Below, piece after piece: positions 1 to 7,525 of a DNA stretch of 30,381 nt (positions are counted from its first letter, which is position 1; each line of letters starts with the position of its first letter). Both the position numbers and the translations under genes were made by a program. Under the pieces are notes generated by a model, which saw nothing but the letters and a program-made list of their open reading frames with translations, was not told the origin of the DNA and did no database searches. Origin of the DNA: a virus; IMG/VR virus record IMGVR_UViG_3300000116_009546, positions 50,386 to 80,766 of that record. The stretch is one strand, 5' to 3'.

Positions 1-829
1 TGACTGTTTCGTCTCCAGCCTGTCTCCATCTTCCGCTTTCTAATAAGCTTAATTGAACACCAGAAAGTGCAGCGCATTGACGCATAGTAAGCTCTTCGTA
101 TGACATTTCTCCGTTATCGAAATGCAAAATAGGGACATGATTATTATTAGAAGAAACTTTTGTGCAAAAATCCATACAAAATTGTGTTTTACCTATTCCA
201 GATCTAGCAACAATAACACTTATATTTCCTGGTCTAAGCAAAGACCCATAGATTTCATGTAGCCTTTGATGGGGGCCAGCTAAACCAAAGTCATCTACTG
301 GATTATTGCCTCTTTCTTCAATAATCTCCTCCATGGTGTCATAAATGTTTTGAGGAGAGGATGTGTTTGATTCGTAAGAATTAATTCTTTTATTATAAAT
401 GATATCACATTTATCTATAATTTCTTGATACGAAGAATTCGTGGAGGATTTCATTTCACTAATCAATGACTTTCCTACATCACAGATTTCCCTTCTAATT
501 GTTAACTTTTTAAGTTCTTTCGCAGAATCTATTGTAGATTTTTTAGTGACAGTTCTCAACGAAAGACTTTGAAGATACTCTAAACAATCAATACCTTCTT
601 CAAAAGTGATACCTAGGGATTTGATTCTTTCTGATATTAAAACTGCATCTATAGATTCCCCTTTTTCTAAGCAATTTTTAAAAAAAGAAAATATAGTTTG
701 ATTTACCAAGCTATATTCATTGTAAAAATCTTTATCAGATATAAACTGAGATACCTCAAAAAACCAATCTGGATGCTGATAGATGCCTGCCAAAAAATGT
801 TGCTCTATTTCGTAATTATATAATGACAT
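1..829 (-). CDS. dnaB: Replicative DNA helicase, DnaB family (3' part cut by window edge)
   Basis: This is the N-terminal 276 residues of a hexameric helicase that would unwind the phage replication fork. The reading frame opens at an ATG at 829 and runs off the left edge with no stop. Residues about 1-105 match the helical DnaB N-terminal domain in character. A linker follows, then the RecA-fold motor domain starts near residue 175. The Walker A loop is ARSGIGKT (208-215), with alanine in place of the usual first glycine. DNGEMS (238-243) carries the catalytic glutamate expected of DnaB-type motors. It is the most downstream visible gene of a leftward recombination/replication group. The family call is firm. 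Whether the motor is intact, or carries a primase or intein, cannot be seen here. Confidence 0.9.
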   Translation of the reverse strand, partial: MSLYNYEIEQHFLAGIYQHPDWFFEVSQFISDKDFYNEYSLVNQTIFSFFKNCLEKGESIDAVLISERIKSLGITFEEGIDCLEYLQSLSLRTVTKKSTIDSAKELKKLTIRREICDVGKSLISEMKSSTNSSYQEIIDKCDIIYNKRINSYESNTSSPQNIYDTMEEIIEERGNNPVDDFGLAGPHQRLHEIYGSLLRPGNISVIVARSGIGKTQFCMDFCTKVSSNNNHVPILHFDNGEMSYEELTMRQCAALSGVQLSLLESGRWRQAGDETV

Positions 830-875
830 GAATTGATCATAGCACACAAAAGACGAAATGTCAAGAAACTTTAGC

Positions 876-1130
876 TTACTCTCCTGAGCCTAGAGTGCTT
901 TCATCTTCTTCTGACATTATTAAATAATGCTCCATGGATTTTTTAAGGCCCATAGATATAATGTCTGAACTAGATTTACTAACAACAACAGCTTTTCCTT
1001 CGTCATTTACATATGTTAAAACAAAACCTCCATTACCCTTTTTATCGCCTGTAAAATCATACAATCTAGATAAAAAACTTTCTGGAATATGAAAGTTGAA
1101 GTTTTGATTAGGGTCGAATTTATCTTTCAT
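876..1130 (-). CDS. Hypothetical protein, 84 aa
   Basis: This is a small, mildly acidic protein of unknown function. It begins MKDKFDPNQN, has a glycine-rich beta-like middle part (GDKKGNGGFVLTYVNDEGKA, about 28-47) and ends in an acidic tail (EEDEST). There is no signal peptide, membrane segment or cysteine motif. The ATG at 1130 directly abuts a strong inverted repeat (1134-1163), so its expression may be controlled there. It lies between the dnaB helicase and a PD-(D/E)XK-like nuclease in the same orientation, so a role in replication or its regulation is possible but not shown. Confidence 0.6.
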   Translation of the reverse strand: MKDKFDPNQNFNFHIPESFLSRLYDFTGDKKGNGGFVLTYVNDEGKAVVVSKSSSDIISMGLKKSMEHYLIMSEEDESTLGSGE

Positions 1131-1133
1131 TTA

Positions 1134-1163
1134 AGTGTCAATATATATAGTATATATTACACT
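1134..1163 (-). promoter_or_regulatory. Inverted repeat abutting a start codon
   Basis: The arms are AGTGT-c-AATATATA (1134-1147) and TATATATT-ACACT (1151-1163). They pair over 13 positions around a 3-base loop, with one bulged C. On the minus strand the hairpin ends three bases before the ATG of the 84-residue gene, where a ribosome-binding site would be. It could be an operator for a dimeric regulator or an RNA hairpin that limits translation. There is no following T-run, so a classical terminator is unlikely. Confidence 0.5.
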
Positions 1164-1168
1164 AAAAA

Positions 1169-1582
1169 CTATTTCAATATAATATTTAATTTACTGAAGA
1201 ACTCTTCATTCAACTCGGATTCTTCATAAATTTCTATTAAATTTATATCATTAATTTTACAAAAATTAGCTTTTTGATGATCTCTTCTTACCTGGTCTAA
1301 ATAATTAGCTTTATTTTTTCCATGAAAATGAGGTACATATTTTCTATGCTGAGCACCTTGAACCTCAATGGCGATTTTTTTTGTAGCATTATAAAAATCT
1401 AAAGACAGCTTAGTTCCTGCAACTGGAAATTCTTCAAAAACAACATGATTCTTCCAGTAGTCTTTGAAAAACTGTTTTGCTTGGAACTGAAATTTGCTTC
1501 TGCTGGACTCTTCCCAGTCAATTAAATAATTTCTGACTTTAGGAACTCTTTTTAATCCTCCATGAAGTGTTTTGAATTTCAT
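1169..1582 (-). CDS. Putative PD-(D/E)XK-type endonuclease, 137 aa
   Basis: This is a small, probably metal-dependent nuclease. After a basic N-terminus it shows LSLDFYNATKKIAIEVQGAQH (about 59-79). That pattern, an aspartate, a beta hairpin, then E-x-Q, is the core of restriction-endonuclease/Vsr-like folds. It is followed by DQVRRDHQKANFCKINDINL (about 96-115), the helix and strand usual in DUF559/Vsr-like phage nucleases. Its ATG at 1582 directly follows the stop of the recA-like gene at 1583, so the two are probably translated together. A role in recombination or repair, or as a freestanding homing-type nuclease, fits the context. The exact family is uncertain because the similarity is read from motif pattern only. 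Confidence 0.6.
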   Translation of the reverse strand: MKFKTLHGGLKRVPKVRNYLIDWEESSRSKFQFQAKQFFKDYWKNHVVFEEFPVAGTKLSLDFYNATKKIAIEVQGAQHRKYVPHFHGKNKANYLDQVRRDHQKANFCKINDINLIEIYEESELNEEFFSKLNIILK

Positions 1583-2665
1583 TTAAAAGTTAGAATTAAT
1601 TTGCTTTAGAATAAAGTCGCAAAACTTAGAATCTTCTTCTATGAATTTTAAAAGTTTATTCTCACCTTGAATTTTTTCTGGCAATTCTACATTTTTTGAT
1701 TTTGCCAATTCTAATATTTCAGAATCAAAAGATATCCATGCACCTTTTTGCTCTATATACCCCCAAAGTTTCATCATGTCTATTATTTCTCTTTCTGCCC
1801 AAACACTTTTGCCATTTTTTTGACCATATCTTATTGGATATCTAACTGTAGCCCCAGTCTTTTCATTCACGCTTTTTCTAAAAATAATTTTACAGAAATG
1901 CCCTATAGGATTACCTTTGTCTTCTATTTTAGAAGCAGTTGGGTTGGGGAATATAATATCATTGGAGTATCTTTCTTGAAACTCTAATATGAAATTAGAA
2001 TAATGTTTTACAGCATTGCCTCCAGCCTGCTTAACTTTTGGCCCTCCCCTGCTTGCATATGGGTTAGCTGCAACTTCCACTCTGACTTGAGAGGTTAGGA
2101 TCATCATGTGGCCCATTTTTGTGATTGGTAAAACCATTTTCTTTAAAAAGACTGATGTGACCAAGGCTCCCCCAGCAACCTGCTCACTCTCATCAAAAGG
2201 TTTGTCTATATCTCCAATCCTGCAAAGTGCATCGACACTGTCAATGATAAACATATATTTTTTACCTTCTTCATTGTCCTCAACTAACATTCTGATGAGT
2301 TGAAAAACTTTTTCAAAAATATTGCAATCGAACCTGAAAAATTTTTCTTCACTAGTGTCAATGCCACTTCTAGACAAAACCTCTGGAGATAATCTACCTT
2401 CACTTCTGATATATATTACCATGCCTTTTTTTCCAAAATGTTTTTGGAAGTTTTTTGCTACAGTCAAAGCGCAGCTAGTCTTTCCGCCCTCATTGACTCC
2501 AGTAAATCTATGCGCTCCAGAAGGAAATCCCCCTCCCAATGCTAGATCTAAATTAATACTACCAGATGGTATTTGATAATGTTCTTCTTCGTAATGATTG
2601 TAATGATATTTTTTGTTTTCTTTATCGGAAAGAAAATTGTTTATTTTTTCTAATGCTTCACTCAT
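1583..2665 (-). CDS. uvsX: RecA/UvsX-like recombinase
   Basis: This is an ATP-dependent strand-exchange protein for phage recombination and recombination-dependent replication. At 360 aa it has the usual RecA/UvsX length. The core begins IPSGSINLDLALGGGFPSG (32-50), a RecA signature. The Walker A loop is GVNEGGKT (56-63) where bacterial RecA has GPESSGKT. The likely catalytic glutamate is in RSEGRL (E89). Walker B is MFIIDSVDAL (138-147), and TSQVR (191-195) corresponds to the switch glutamine that senses ATP. The ATG at 2665 overlaps the stop of the preceding 112-aa gene by 8 bases. It could be called RecA or UvsX; the symbol follows the T4-like setting. Confidence 0.9.
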   Translation of the reverse strand: MSEALEKINNFLSDKENKKYHYNHYEEEHYQIPSGSINLDLALGGGFPSGAHRFTGVNEGGKTSCALTVAKNFQKHFGKKGMVIYIRSEGRLSPEVLSRSGIDTSEEKFFRFDCNIFEKVFQLIRMLVEDNEEGKKYMFIIDSVDALCRIGDIDKPFDESEQVAGGALVTSVFLKKMVLPITKMGHMMILTSQVRVEVAANPYASRGGPKVKQAGGNAVKHYSNFILEFQERYSNDIIFPNPTASKIEDKGNPIGHFCKIIFRKSVNEKTGATVRYPIRYGQKNGKSVWAEREIIDMMKLWGYIEQKGAWISFDSEILELAKSKNVELPEKIQGENKLLKFIEEDSKFCDFILKQINSNF

Positions 2666-2996
2666 TTTCTAAAAAATCTTTTATAGTTTTAGGTTTGTTA
2701 TTTATTTTAAAATCTTTTCCAGACTTTGTTGTTAGTTTTATGGGAGTTGTAATTCGGGGTACATAATTATATTCGAGAAATTTTTTTTTAATTTTCTTTA
2801 ATCCTGATTCGCCTTTGAGAAGTAATAGCGAATCAATTTTCTTTTCAAGGATAAAATTCTCCCAAAAATCTTCTTGAGGGAAAATATCAAACAGCTCATT
2901 GAAAAATTTTATTTCTTTAGGCCAAAATGCTCGCTTATTTTTTAAAGGCTCAATAACTATGTTTTTGATTATAGTTTTTTTCTTGTTGTGTTTCAA
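2658..2996 (-). CDS. Hypothetical basic protein, 112 aa, non-ATG start
   Basis: This lysine-rich protein has no recognised family. The frame contains no ATG at all: the earliest plausible start is TTG at 2996, and an in-frame stop lies about 35 bases further upstream. The middle region (FFNELFDIFPQEDFWENFIL, about 28-47) looks helical and aromatic. The C-terminal part (residues 80-112) is basic and probably extended, ending KTIKDFLENE. It sits between a glycosyltransferase and the recA-like gene and overlaps the latter by 8 bases, so the reading frame is supported by operon packing rather than by homology. A DNA-binding accessory of the recombinase is possible but only a guess. Confidence 0.6.
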   Translation of the reverse strand: MKHNKKKTIIKNIVIEPLKNKRAFWPKEIKFFNELFDIFPQEDFWENFILEKKIDSLLLLKGESGLKKIKKKFLEYNYVPRITTPIKLTTKSGKDFKINNKPKTIKDFLENE

Positions 2997-2998
2997 AA

Positions 2999-4246
2999 TT
3001 AAAAATACTGAAAAGCTTGTCTTGTTGAATTATAAATCATACAATCATCTATGTCAAGACCATAATTATGATTAACCTTATGATTTATTGGAGCTTGTTT
3101 AATATCATGTGATAATTTTAAAAAATTTTCATAATTATAATCAAAATTTTCATAGGGAATACCTTTATTGAAATCAATATTAAGCTTAGACAAAGATATT
3201 ATATGGTTTTTTTTATCTTCAAAATTTTGATTTAGTCTTGAAGACTTATTGATTATTTTTTGAATTAAATCTTTTGACAATACAGTTTCAGGAAAAATTG
3301 GACACAAACATGCACCTTCTATAAAATGAAAGATTGTATTAATTATATTTTTATAATCTTTTTTTCCCGAAGCATAATTAAAATTATAAAATAAAATTGA
3401 ATTTTTATGATTGCGAGGAAAATCATTTAAGTATTTTTTAAATTTAAAAGTGCATTTAGATTCATTTAGTAAGATTAAATTCGCTTTGCCTAAAAATTGT
3501 TTTATAAGATTCAATAATGAAATAAAGTTTTCTTCAGTTATGCGATTCTTTTTAAAATCTAACAAGAATGAGGTAAGTATTCTTCTGCCTCCGTTCTCTT
3601 TATATTTTACGTAATTAGTTCGTTCAAGTATGCGAGAAGATTTCGGGTGGTACATATGCACACCAGCCACACTATTTATTATATCATGTGATCGATTAGG
3701 TAGTCTATTATTTACAAAATCTAAATCTTCCCATCCCCATCCTTCAAACGATTCGTCAAAACCTTTTACTGAATTAAAGATTTCTTTTTTGATTAATATT
3801 GCATGTTTGCCAAAAGCATTTGATTTCTTTACATTATGCAGAGTAGTTTCTAGACCTTTTATAAATTTTTGGGTGCTGGTTTTTTCAAGAAGGTGGATTT
3901 GTTTGAAGGGCTTAATAACTCCTGAATTTGGATTTTCATTTAGAAACTTTTGTATATGCCCAAAAGGTAAAACAACATCAGAATCTAAAAATAAAATGTA
4001 ATCCGTTCTGCAAAAATTTATAGATTTATTTATTAATAAGCTTTTTTTAAAATGACCTTTTAATGGAACTTTAACATATGTAAAATTTTTACAATACGAA
4101 ACCGATTCTTTTTCTTCATCGGAATGATCTATTTGTTCCATTACGACGAAGGGTATTTGCTCTAACTCTAATACATTCGTAAGAAACTTAAAATTCTTAT
4201 AACGAAATGGGCAAGTATTTTTGAAAGTTATAACAACAGTAAACAT
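2999..4246 (-). CDS. Glycosyltransferase family 2, with extra C-terminal domain
   Basis: This is a GT-A fold sugar transferase. Residues 1-215 form the catalytic domain. It starts MFTVVITFKN, carries the metal/nucleotide-binding DSD (88-90), and has the acceptor-side motif GFDESFEGWGWEDLDF (162-177). That motif is typical of the galactosyltransferase-like C-terminal region shared by chondroitin/galactosyl transferases and many GT2 enzymes. About 200 further residues (215-415) have no motif I know and may bind the acceptor. Its ATG at 4246 immediately follows the nrdB stop at 4247. It is thus embedded between DNA-precursor and recombination genes, well away from the main glycan cluster. Donor and acceptor cannot be inferred. 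Confidence 0.85.
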   Translation of the reverse strand: MFTVVITFKNTCPFRYKNFKFLTNVLELEQIPFVVMEQIDHSDEEKESVSYCKNFTYVKVPLKGHFKKSLLINKSINFCRTDYILFLDSDVVLPFGHIQKFLNENPNSGVIKPFKQIHLLEKTSTQKFIKGLETTLHNVKKSNAFGKHAILIKKEIFNSVKGFDESFEGWGWEDLDFVNNRLPNRSHDIINSVAGVHMYHPKSSRILERTNYVKYKENGGRRILTSFLLDFKKNRITEENFISLLNLIKQFLGKANLILLNESKCTFKFKKYLNDFPRNHKNSILFYNFNYASGKKDYKNIINTIFHFIEGACLCPIFPETVLSKDLIQKIINKSSRLNQNFEDKKNHIISLSKLNIDFNKGIPYENFDYNYENFLKLSHDIKQAPINHKVNHNYGLDIDDCMIYNSTRQAFQYF

Positions 4247-5260
4247 TTAAAAATCGTCTTCTAAAGATCCACTTTGTTGATATTCTCTAACCCTACGCTC
4301 GAAAAAGTTTCCCATAGCTTGCACATCGACAACCTCGCCCAACCAAGGGAAAGGATTTTTGTCACTTGGGAAGCGATAATCTAACCCTATCGCCTCTAAT
4401 CTTCTGTTTCCTATGTAATGCATATAGTCTACAAACATTTCTGCATTCAAACCTAAGATACCAGTGGGTAAAACATCATGTGCATATGCTATTTCGAGTT
4501 CAACAGCTTTTTTAATATGGTCAACGAATTCGTCTTGGATAGATTTAGTCCAAATAGATGGATTCTGCTCAATTAAAGTATTAATCAAGTATGTCCCAAA
4601 TGCAATATGAGAACTTTCATCTCTTAAAGTATATTTAATTTGATCTGATATACCTTGCAATTTATTTTGCCTGCCTAATGCAAGTAGCATTGCGAAACCA
4701 CTAAAGAAAAAAGTGCCCTCACAAACAATCCAATATGTTAAAAAATTTCTTAATATTTCTTGCTTGCCTTCTTTGCTATGAGCATCAAAATCTTGACGAC
4801 TAATGTCATTCGTAATAGACATCAAAAAATCATCTTTAGCTTTTATGCTTGGAATCGTTTCGTAGGCCGCAAAAACTTCTTCGATATCAAGGTCCAAACT
4901 GTCACAAATATATACAACGGTAAGGTTATGAAGGCTTTCTTCAAAAGCTTGACGCAAAATATACTGACGGCACTCAGCATCAGTAATAAATCTAAAAGCC
5001 GAAAGGAGCAAATTATTGCCAACCAAAGACTCGCTTCCAGCAAAAAAGCCGAGGCATCGTTTAACCAAGAGTTTTTCGTCATCTGTGATTTCATCATTTT
5101 TCCATTGTTTGATGTCATTTTGCATCGAGATTTCTGTAGGCATCCAGTTGTTTGCACAGCTTTTAAGGAATAAATCCCATGCGTATTTATGCTTGTGGGG
5201 TAAAATTCTATTTACTCCAGCGATATTTTTAGTTAAAAGTTCTCCTGTTTTGTTGATCAT
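4247..5260 (-). CDS. nrdB: Ribonucleotide reductase small (beta) subunit, class Ic-like
   Basis: NrdB generates the radical that NrdA uses to reduce ribonucleoside diphosphates to dNDPs. At 337 aa it is complete. All six metal ligands are visible: E77 (SESLVGNN), E108 and H111 (FEESLH), E181 (CEGTFFFSG), E215 and H218 (RDESSH). The residue four after H111, where class Ia has the radical tyrosine and the chlamydial class Ic enzyme has phenylalanine, is valine (V115). Y117 matches the accessory tyrosine described in the chlamydial protein. W53, D214 and Y327 of the radical-transfer chain are kept, and the tail ends in EDDF. From memory, sequence and layout are closest to Chlamydia R2. The first ligand being Glu rather than Asp also fits class Ic. 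A sigma70-like promoter precedes it. Confidence 0.95.
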   Translation of the reverse strand: MINKTGELLTKNIAGVNRILPHKHKYAWDLFLKSCANNWMPTEISMQNDIKQWKNDEITDDEKLLVKRCLGFFAGSESLVGNNLLLSAFRFITDAECRQYILRQAFEESLHNLTVVYICDSLDLDIEEVFAAYETIPSIKAKDDFLMSITNDISRQDFDAHSKEGKQEILRNFLTYWIVCEGTFFFSGFAMLLALGRQNKLQGISDQIKYTLRDESSHIAFGTYLINTLIEQNPSIWTKSIQDEFVDHIKKAVELEIAYAHDVLPTGILGLNAEMFVDYMHYIGNRRLEAIGLDYRFPSDKNPFPWLGEVVDVQAMGNFFERRVREYQQSGSLEDDF

Positions 5261-5274
5261 AATTATATAAAACG

Positions 5275-5303
5275 ATTATAACGCATATTGGGACCATTTG
5301 CAA
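5275..5303 (-). promoter_or_regulatory. Sigma70-like promoter for nrdB
   Basis: Read on the minus strand, TTGCAA (5303-5298) and a perfect TATAAT (5280-5275) are separated by exactly 17 bases in the gap between the LamG-like gene and nrdB. The expected transcription start is near 5268, only about 7 bases before the nrdB ATG at 5260. No Shine-Dalgarno sequence is visible, so the message may be almost leaderless. Confidence 0.6.
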
Positions 5304-5312
5304 GAAAAAAAA

Positions 5313-6341
5313 TCAAGTATTGAAAGTTTTATATAAACTGTTCTTATATGGGTGTGCGATATCTAGCTTTGATACTAGTCCCCACTTGTAAGCTAGGTAG
5401 GCCTCTATGTTTTCACGAGTTTCTTGAGTAAGCTGTTCTCCTTCGTTGTTTAAAAATAAAACTTCTGCAATATATCCTTCGTGATTATTTACGTTTCCTT
5501 CCCTGCTACCTAGTTGTAGTTTGAGCATATCTTCGTTGTTTGGTTGCGTTGAAGTTATCTCGTGAACATATGCTACGTCTGGTTTGGAGCCTTGAAAAAC
5601 TCCATCTCTATATAAAAATGTTCCAAGGTTTCTTTTTGTTGTCCCTAGCACAGTTTCTTGCATAGAAATTCTTTCGTCTGTGTCATTTTGGCTTAAAAAA
5701 TTAATTTTGTCATTTTGTGCGCTGTCAAATGAACCTATGATAGATGAATCTGACCGCAGGTAAAATCTAGATTTGTTGGGGTTTTCGTTTCCTGAGCCAA
5801 GAATGTAATCTTTGTTTGCTGCGTCTGATTTGTATACGATAAATACGGTTGTGTATCCAAATGAAATTACGTCTTTGCTTGAAAATGTAAGGAAATTGTC
5901 TACTCCATCGAAGTCTATAACATTTAATCCGTTAAGGGTTCTAGAATTCGTGCTTGGCATTTGGTTAGCCGTTGAGGTTGATGCATGAAAATTGTTTCCG
6001 CTAATATCTCTCCATTCGCTAACGCTTCCAGAAGACTCTGAGATAGAGTTGCTTACTGTTGCATCAAGGTGGGCTCTTATTGTGATGTCTAAAGCATTTA
6101 ATTTGCTTTTTCTTTGAGGTCTAAATCCTGAATCGTATTCATCTTTGATCTCTAACTCTAGATCAAAATTGTATAATTTTCTAAATAATTCTCTGCCTGT
6201 ATGATTAATAAAATAATGTTCGTCTGCTTCTGTTCCCGCTAAAAGTATTGTATTAATCTGAGATTTCCATGTACTTAAGTTTGTCTGCAGCTCTTCTTTT
6301 GTCGCAGAGTGAATAAGTTTATTTAATTCTTGAAGGTTCAT
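5313..6341 (-). CDS. LamG/concanavalin A-like jelly-roll protein, probable virion or adhesion protein
   Basis: The protein has 342 aa. Residues 1-80 are a short N-terminal module (MNLQELNKLIHSATKEEL...) ending in RPQRKSKLNALDI. Residues about 85-320 look like a LamG/laminin-G jelly roll: an early W-R-D-x-S-G-N motif near 107-113, strands around NVIDFDGVDNFLTFSS, and a C-terminal signature IEAYLAYKWGL followed by HPY. That ending is characteristic of LamG-like domains in phage and bacterial surface proteins. Such domains usually bind sugars or serve as trimeric structural parts. A ribosome-binding-like AGGAA lies about 11 bases before the ATG at 6341, and a TTGAAT/TATTAT promoter-like pair lies further upstream. 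Its neighbour is another likely virion protein, so a tail or head-decoration role is inferred, with host-glycan binding as a possibility. Confidence 0.75.
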   Translation of the reverse strand: MNLQELNKLIHSATKEELQTNLSTWKSQINTILLAGTEADEHYFINHTGRELFRKLYNFDLELEIKDEYDSGFRPQRKSKLNALDITIRAHLDATVSNSISESSGSVSEWRDISGNNFHASTSTANQMPSTNSRTLNGLNVIDFDGVDNFLTFSSKDVISFGYTTVFIVYKSDAANKDYILGSGNENPNKSRFYLRSDSSIIGSFDSAQNDKINFLSQNDTDERISMQETVLGTTKRNLGTFLYRDGVFQGSKPDVAYVHEITSTQPNNEDMLKLQLGSREGNVNNHEGYIAEVLFLNNEGEQLTQETRENIEAYLAYKWGLVSKLDIAHPYKNSLYKTFNT

Positions 6342-6361
6342 GTATAAAGAATTCCTGTTTT

Positions 6362-6400
6362 ATTTTCCATATAATATGATCATTATTAGTCAATTCAAAA
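6362..6400 (-). promoter_or_regulatory. Possible promoter upstream of the LamG-like gene
   Basis: On the minus strand a TTGAAT/TTGACT-like element precedes a TATTAT box by about 16 bases in the 104-base gap between the two structural genes. Downstream lies AGGAA and then the ATG at 6341. In sequence this AT-rich, such matches can arise by chance. Confidence 0.3.
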
Positions 6401-6445
6401 GACCACAATATTATAAAGAATAATTTAATATAAGTCAAGATTATT

Positions 6446-6907
6446 TTAAGACTTGTCTACAGGCAACAAGAAAAAAGTATAATAAGAGGGGGTAAAGAGT
6501 CCGTGTGGACGAACATCGCTTTCTACCGAGAACCTTCTTCCATCAAACTCCAGGCGCTTTATTGATTTTAACTGCTTGTATCCAGCTTCATCAACTTTGA
6601 TTCTTACATACCCATCTGGTATTCTTAATTTTAATTGAGAATCTATTTCATGCGTAGAAAGCCTGTCTTCAGATTTATCTGTATCATATTGAATTCTGGC
6701 TTGAAATTCGCCAGTTTGAGTAACTTTTTTTATTGTCTGTTCTGGTAAAGAAGTTTGCTGATATATTGGATTAAAAGAAGGGTTTGTTGTTAAAACTACA
6801 CTTTTAGCCTCTTTGAAGTAATAAACAGGTCTCGAAAAGGTATCATGAACGTGTTGGAACACAGACTGAAGTTCGTTCTTCTGACTTGAATTTAAAAAAC
6901 TTGTCAT
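6446..6907 (-). CDS. Putative phage structural protein, 153 aa
   Basis: I chose the ATG at 6907 (MTSFLNSSQKNELQ) rather than the in-frame ATG at 6958. The longer form would add a 17-residue hydrophobic leader overlapping the divergent sulfotransferase gene. The N-terminus (SQKNELQSVFQHVHDTFSRPVYYFKE) looks helical. The rest is beta-rich (QLKLRIPDGYVRIKVDE, FDGRRFSVESDVRPHGLF). This arrangement resembles small neck/head-completion or head-tail joining proteins of tailed phages, though I cannot name the family. The next gene downstream encodes the LamG-like protein, consistent with a small virion module. The alternative is a hypothetical protein of no structural role. Confidence 0.6.
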   Translation of the reverse strand: MTSFLNSSQKNELQSVFQHVHDTFSRPVYYFKEAKSVVLTTNPSFNPIYQQTSLPEQTIKKVTQTGEFQARIQYDTDKSEDRLSTHEIDSQLKLRIPDGYVRIKVDEAGYKQLKSIKRLEFDGRRFSVESDVRPHGLFTPSYYTFFLLPVDKS

Positions 6908-6922
6908 GTAATATATATACAC

Positions 6923-7525
6923 ATGTATTCCAAGCAAAAAAATTTTATTTTTTTTCATATAGGTAAGTGTGCTGGAAGCAGTATCAGGAAAACCTTAATT
7001 GAAATACTCAAAGAAGAAGGGATAGAGGAAGATTCAGCTATGAAGAATTATCTAACTGCTCATCCAAAGTTCAATGAAATAACAAATCACATTAAAAAGA
7101 ATGGAGATGACCCAGATCAGTATTTAAAATTTACATCAATTAGAAATCCTTGGGATAGAGCTGTTTCATGGTATTATCATCTAAGAACTATAGACAATAG
7201 AAACAAAAGAAACGCACATAAAACACTACCTAAAGAAATAGAATTTCAGGAATTTGTAGAAGAAAGAAAAAGTTCTTGTTCTATGCCTCAATTCAAACTT
7301 TTAAAAAAAAATATATTTGATTTTATAATCAGATATGAAAACTTACAAGAAGATTTCGATACTATGTGTGATATGATAAATATCAAAACAAAAACTCTTT
7401 GTCATATTCAGTATGACACAAAAAGACCTAAGAGGAATTATCGTGATTACTATGACGAAAGAACAAAGAAAATTGTAGAAAAAAGAAATGAAGAATATAT
7501 AAAATTATTTAATTATGAATTTTAG
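6923..7525 (+). CDS. Sulfotransferase (Sulfotransfer_2-like), 200 aa
   Basis: This enzyme would transfer sulfate from PAPS to a hydroxyl, probably of a carbohydrate. Both PAPS-binding elements are clear. The 5'-phosphosulfate loop is FFHIGKCAGSS (10-20, with K15), and the 3'-phosphate motif is SIRNPWDRAVSWYYH (72-86, with R74 and S82). The C-terminus (ERTKKIVEKRNEEYIKLFNYEF, split here at about 179-200) is the usual last helix of this family, so the protein looks complete. It is the only plus-strand gene between about 1 and 23,000. It starts 15 bases from a divergent gene and its TAG overlaps head-on with the stop of the next gene. The isolated orientation suggests an inserted accessory gene. 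The substrate is unknown; the glycans made by this phage are the obvious candidates. Confidence 0.88.
   Translation: MYSKQKNFIFFHIGKCAGSSIRKTLIEILKEEGIEEDSAMKNYLTAHPKFNEITNHIKKNGDDPDQYLKFTSIRNPWDRAVSWYYHLRTIDNRNKRNAHKTLPKEIEFQEFVEERKSSCSMPQFKLLKKNIFDFIIRYENLQEDFDTMCDMINIKTKTLCHIQYDTKRPKRNYRDYYDERTKKIVEKRNEEYIKLFNYEF

Noticed and set aside
4843-5157. 104-aa frame on the minus strand and several 60-137-aa frames on both strands inside nrdB
   Set aside because: They are out-of-frame or antisense shadows of nrdB, which has all expected motifs.
6427-6452. Short inverted repeat AAGTC...GACTT as a terminator
   Set aside because: Only five pairs with a long loop, no T-run; indistinguishable from chance.
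6908-6958. Longer start (6958) for the structural gene, adding a hydrophobic leader
   Set aside because: It would overlap the divergent sulfotransferase gene, and MTSFLNSSQKNE at 6907 looks like a normal phage protein start.
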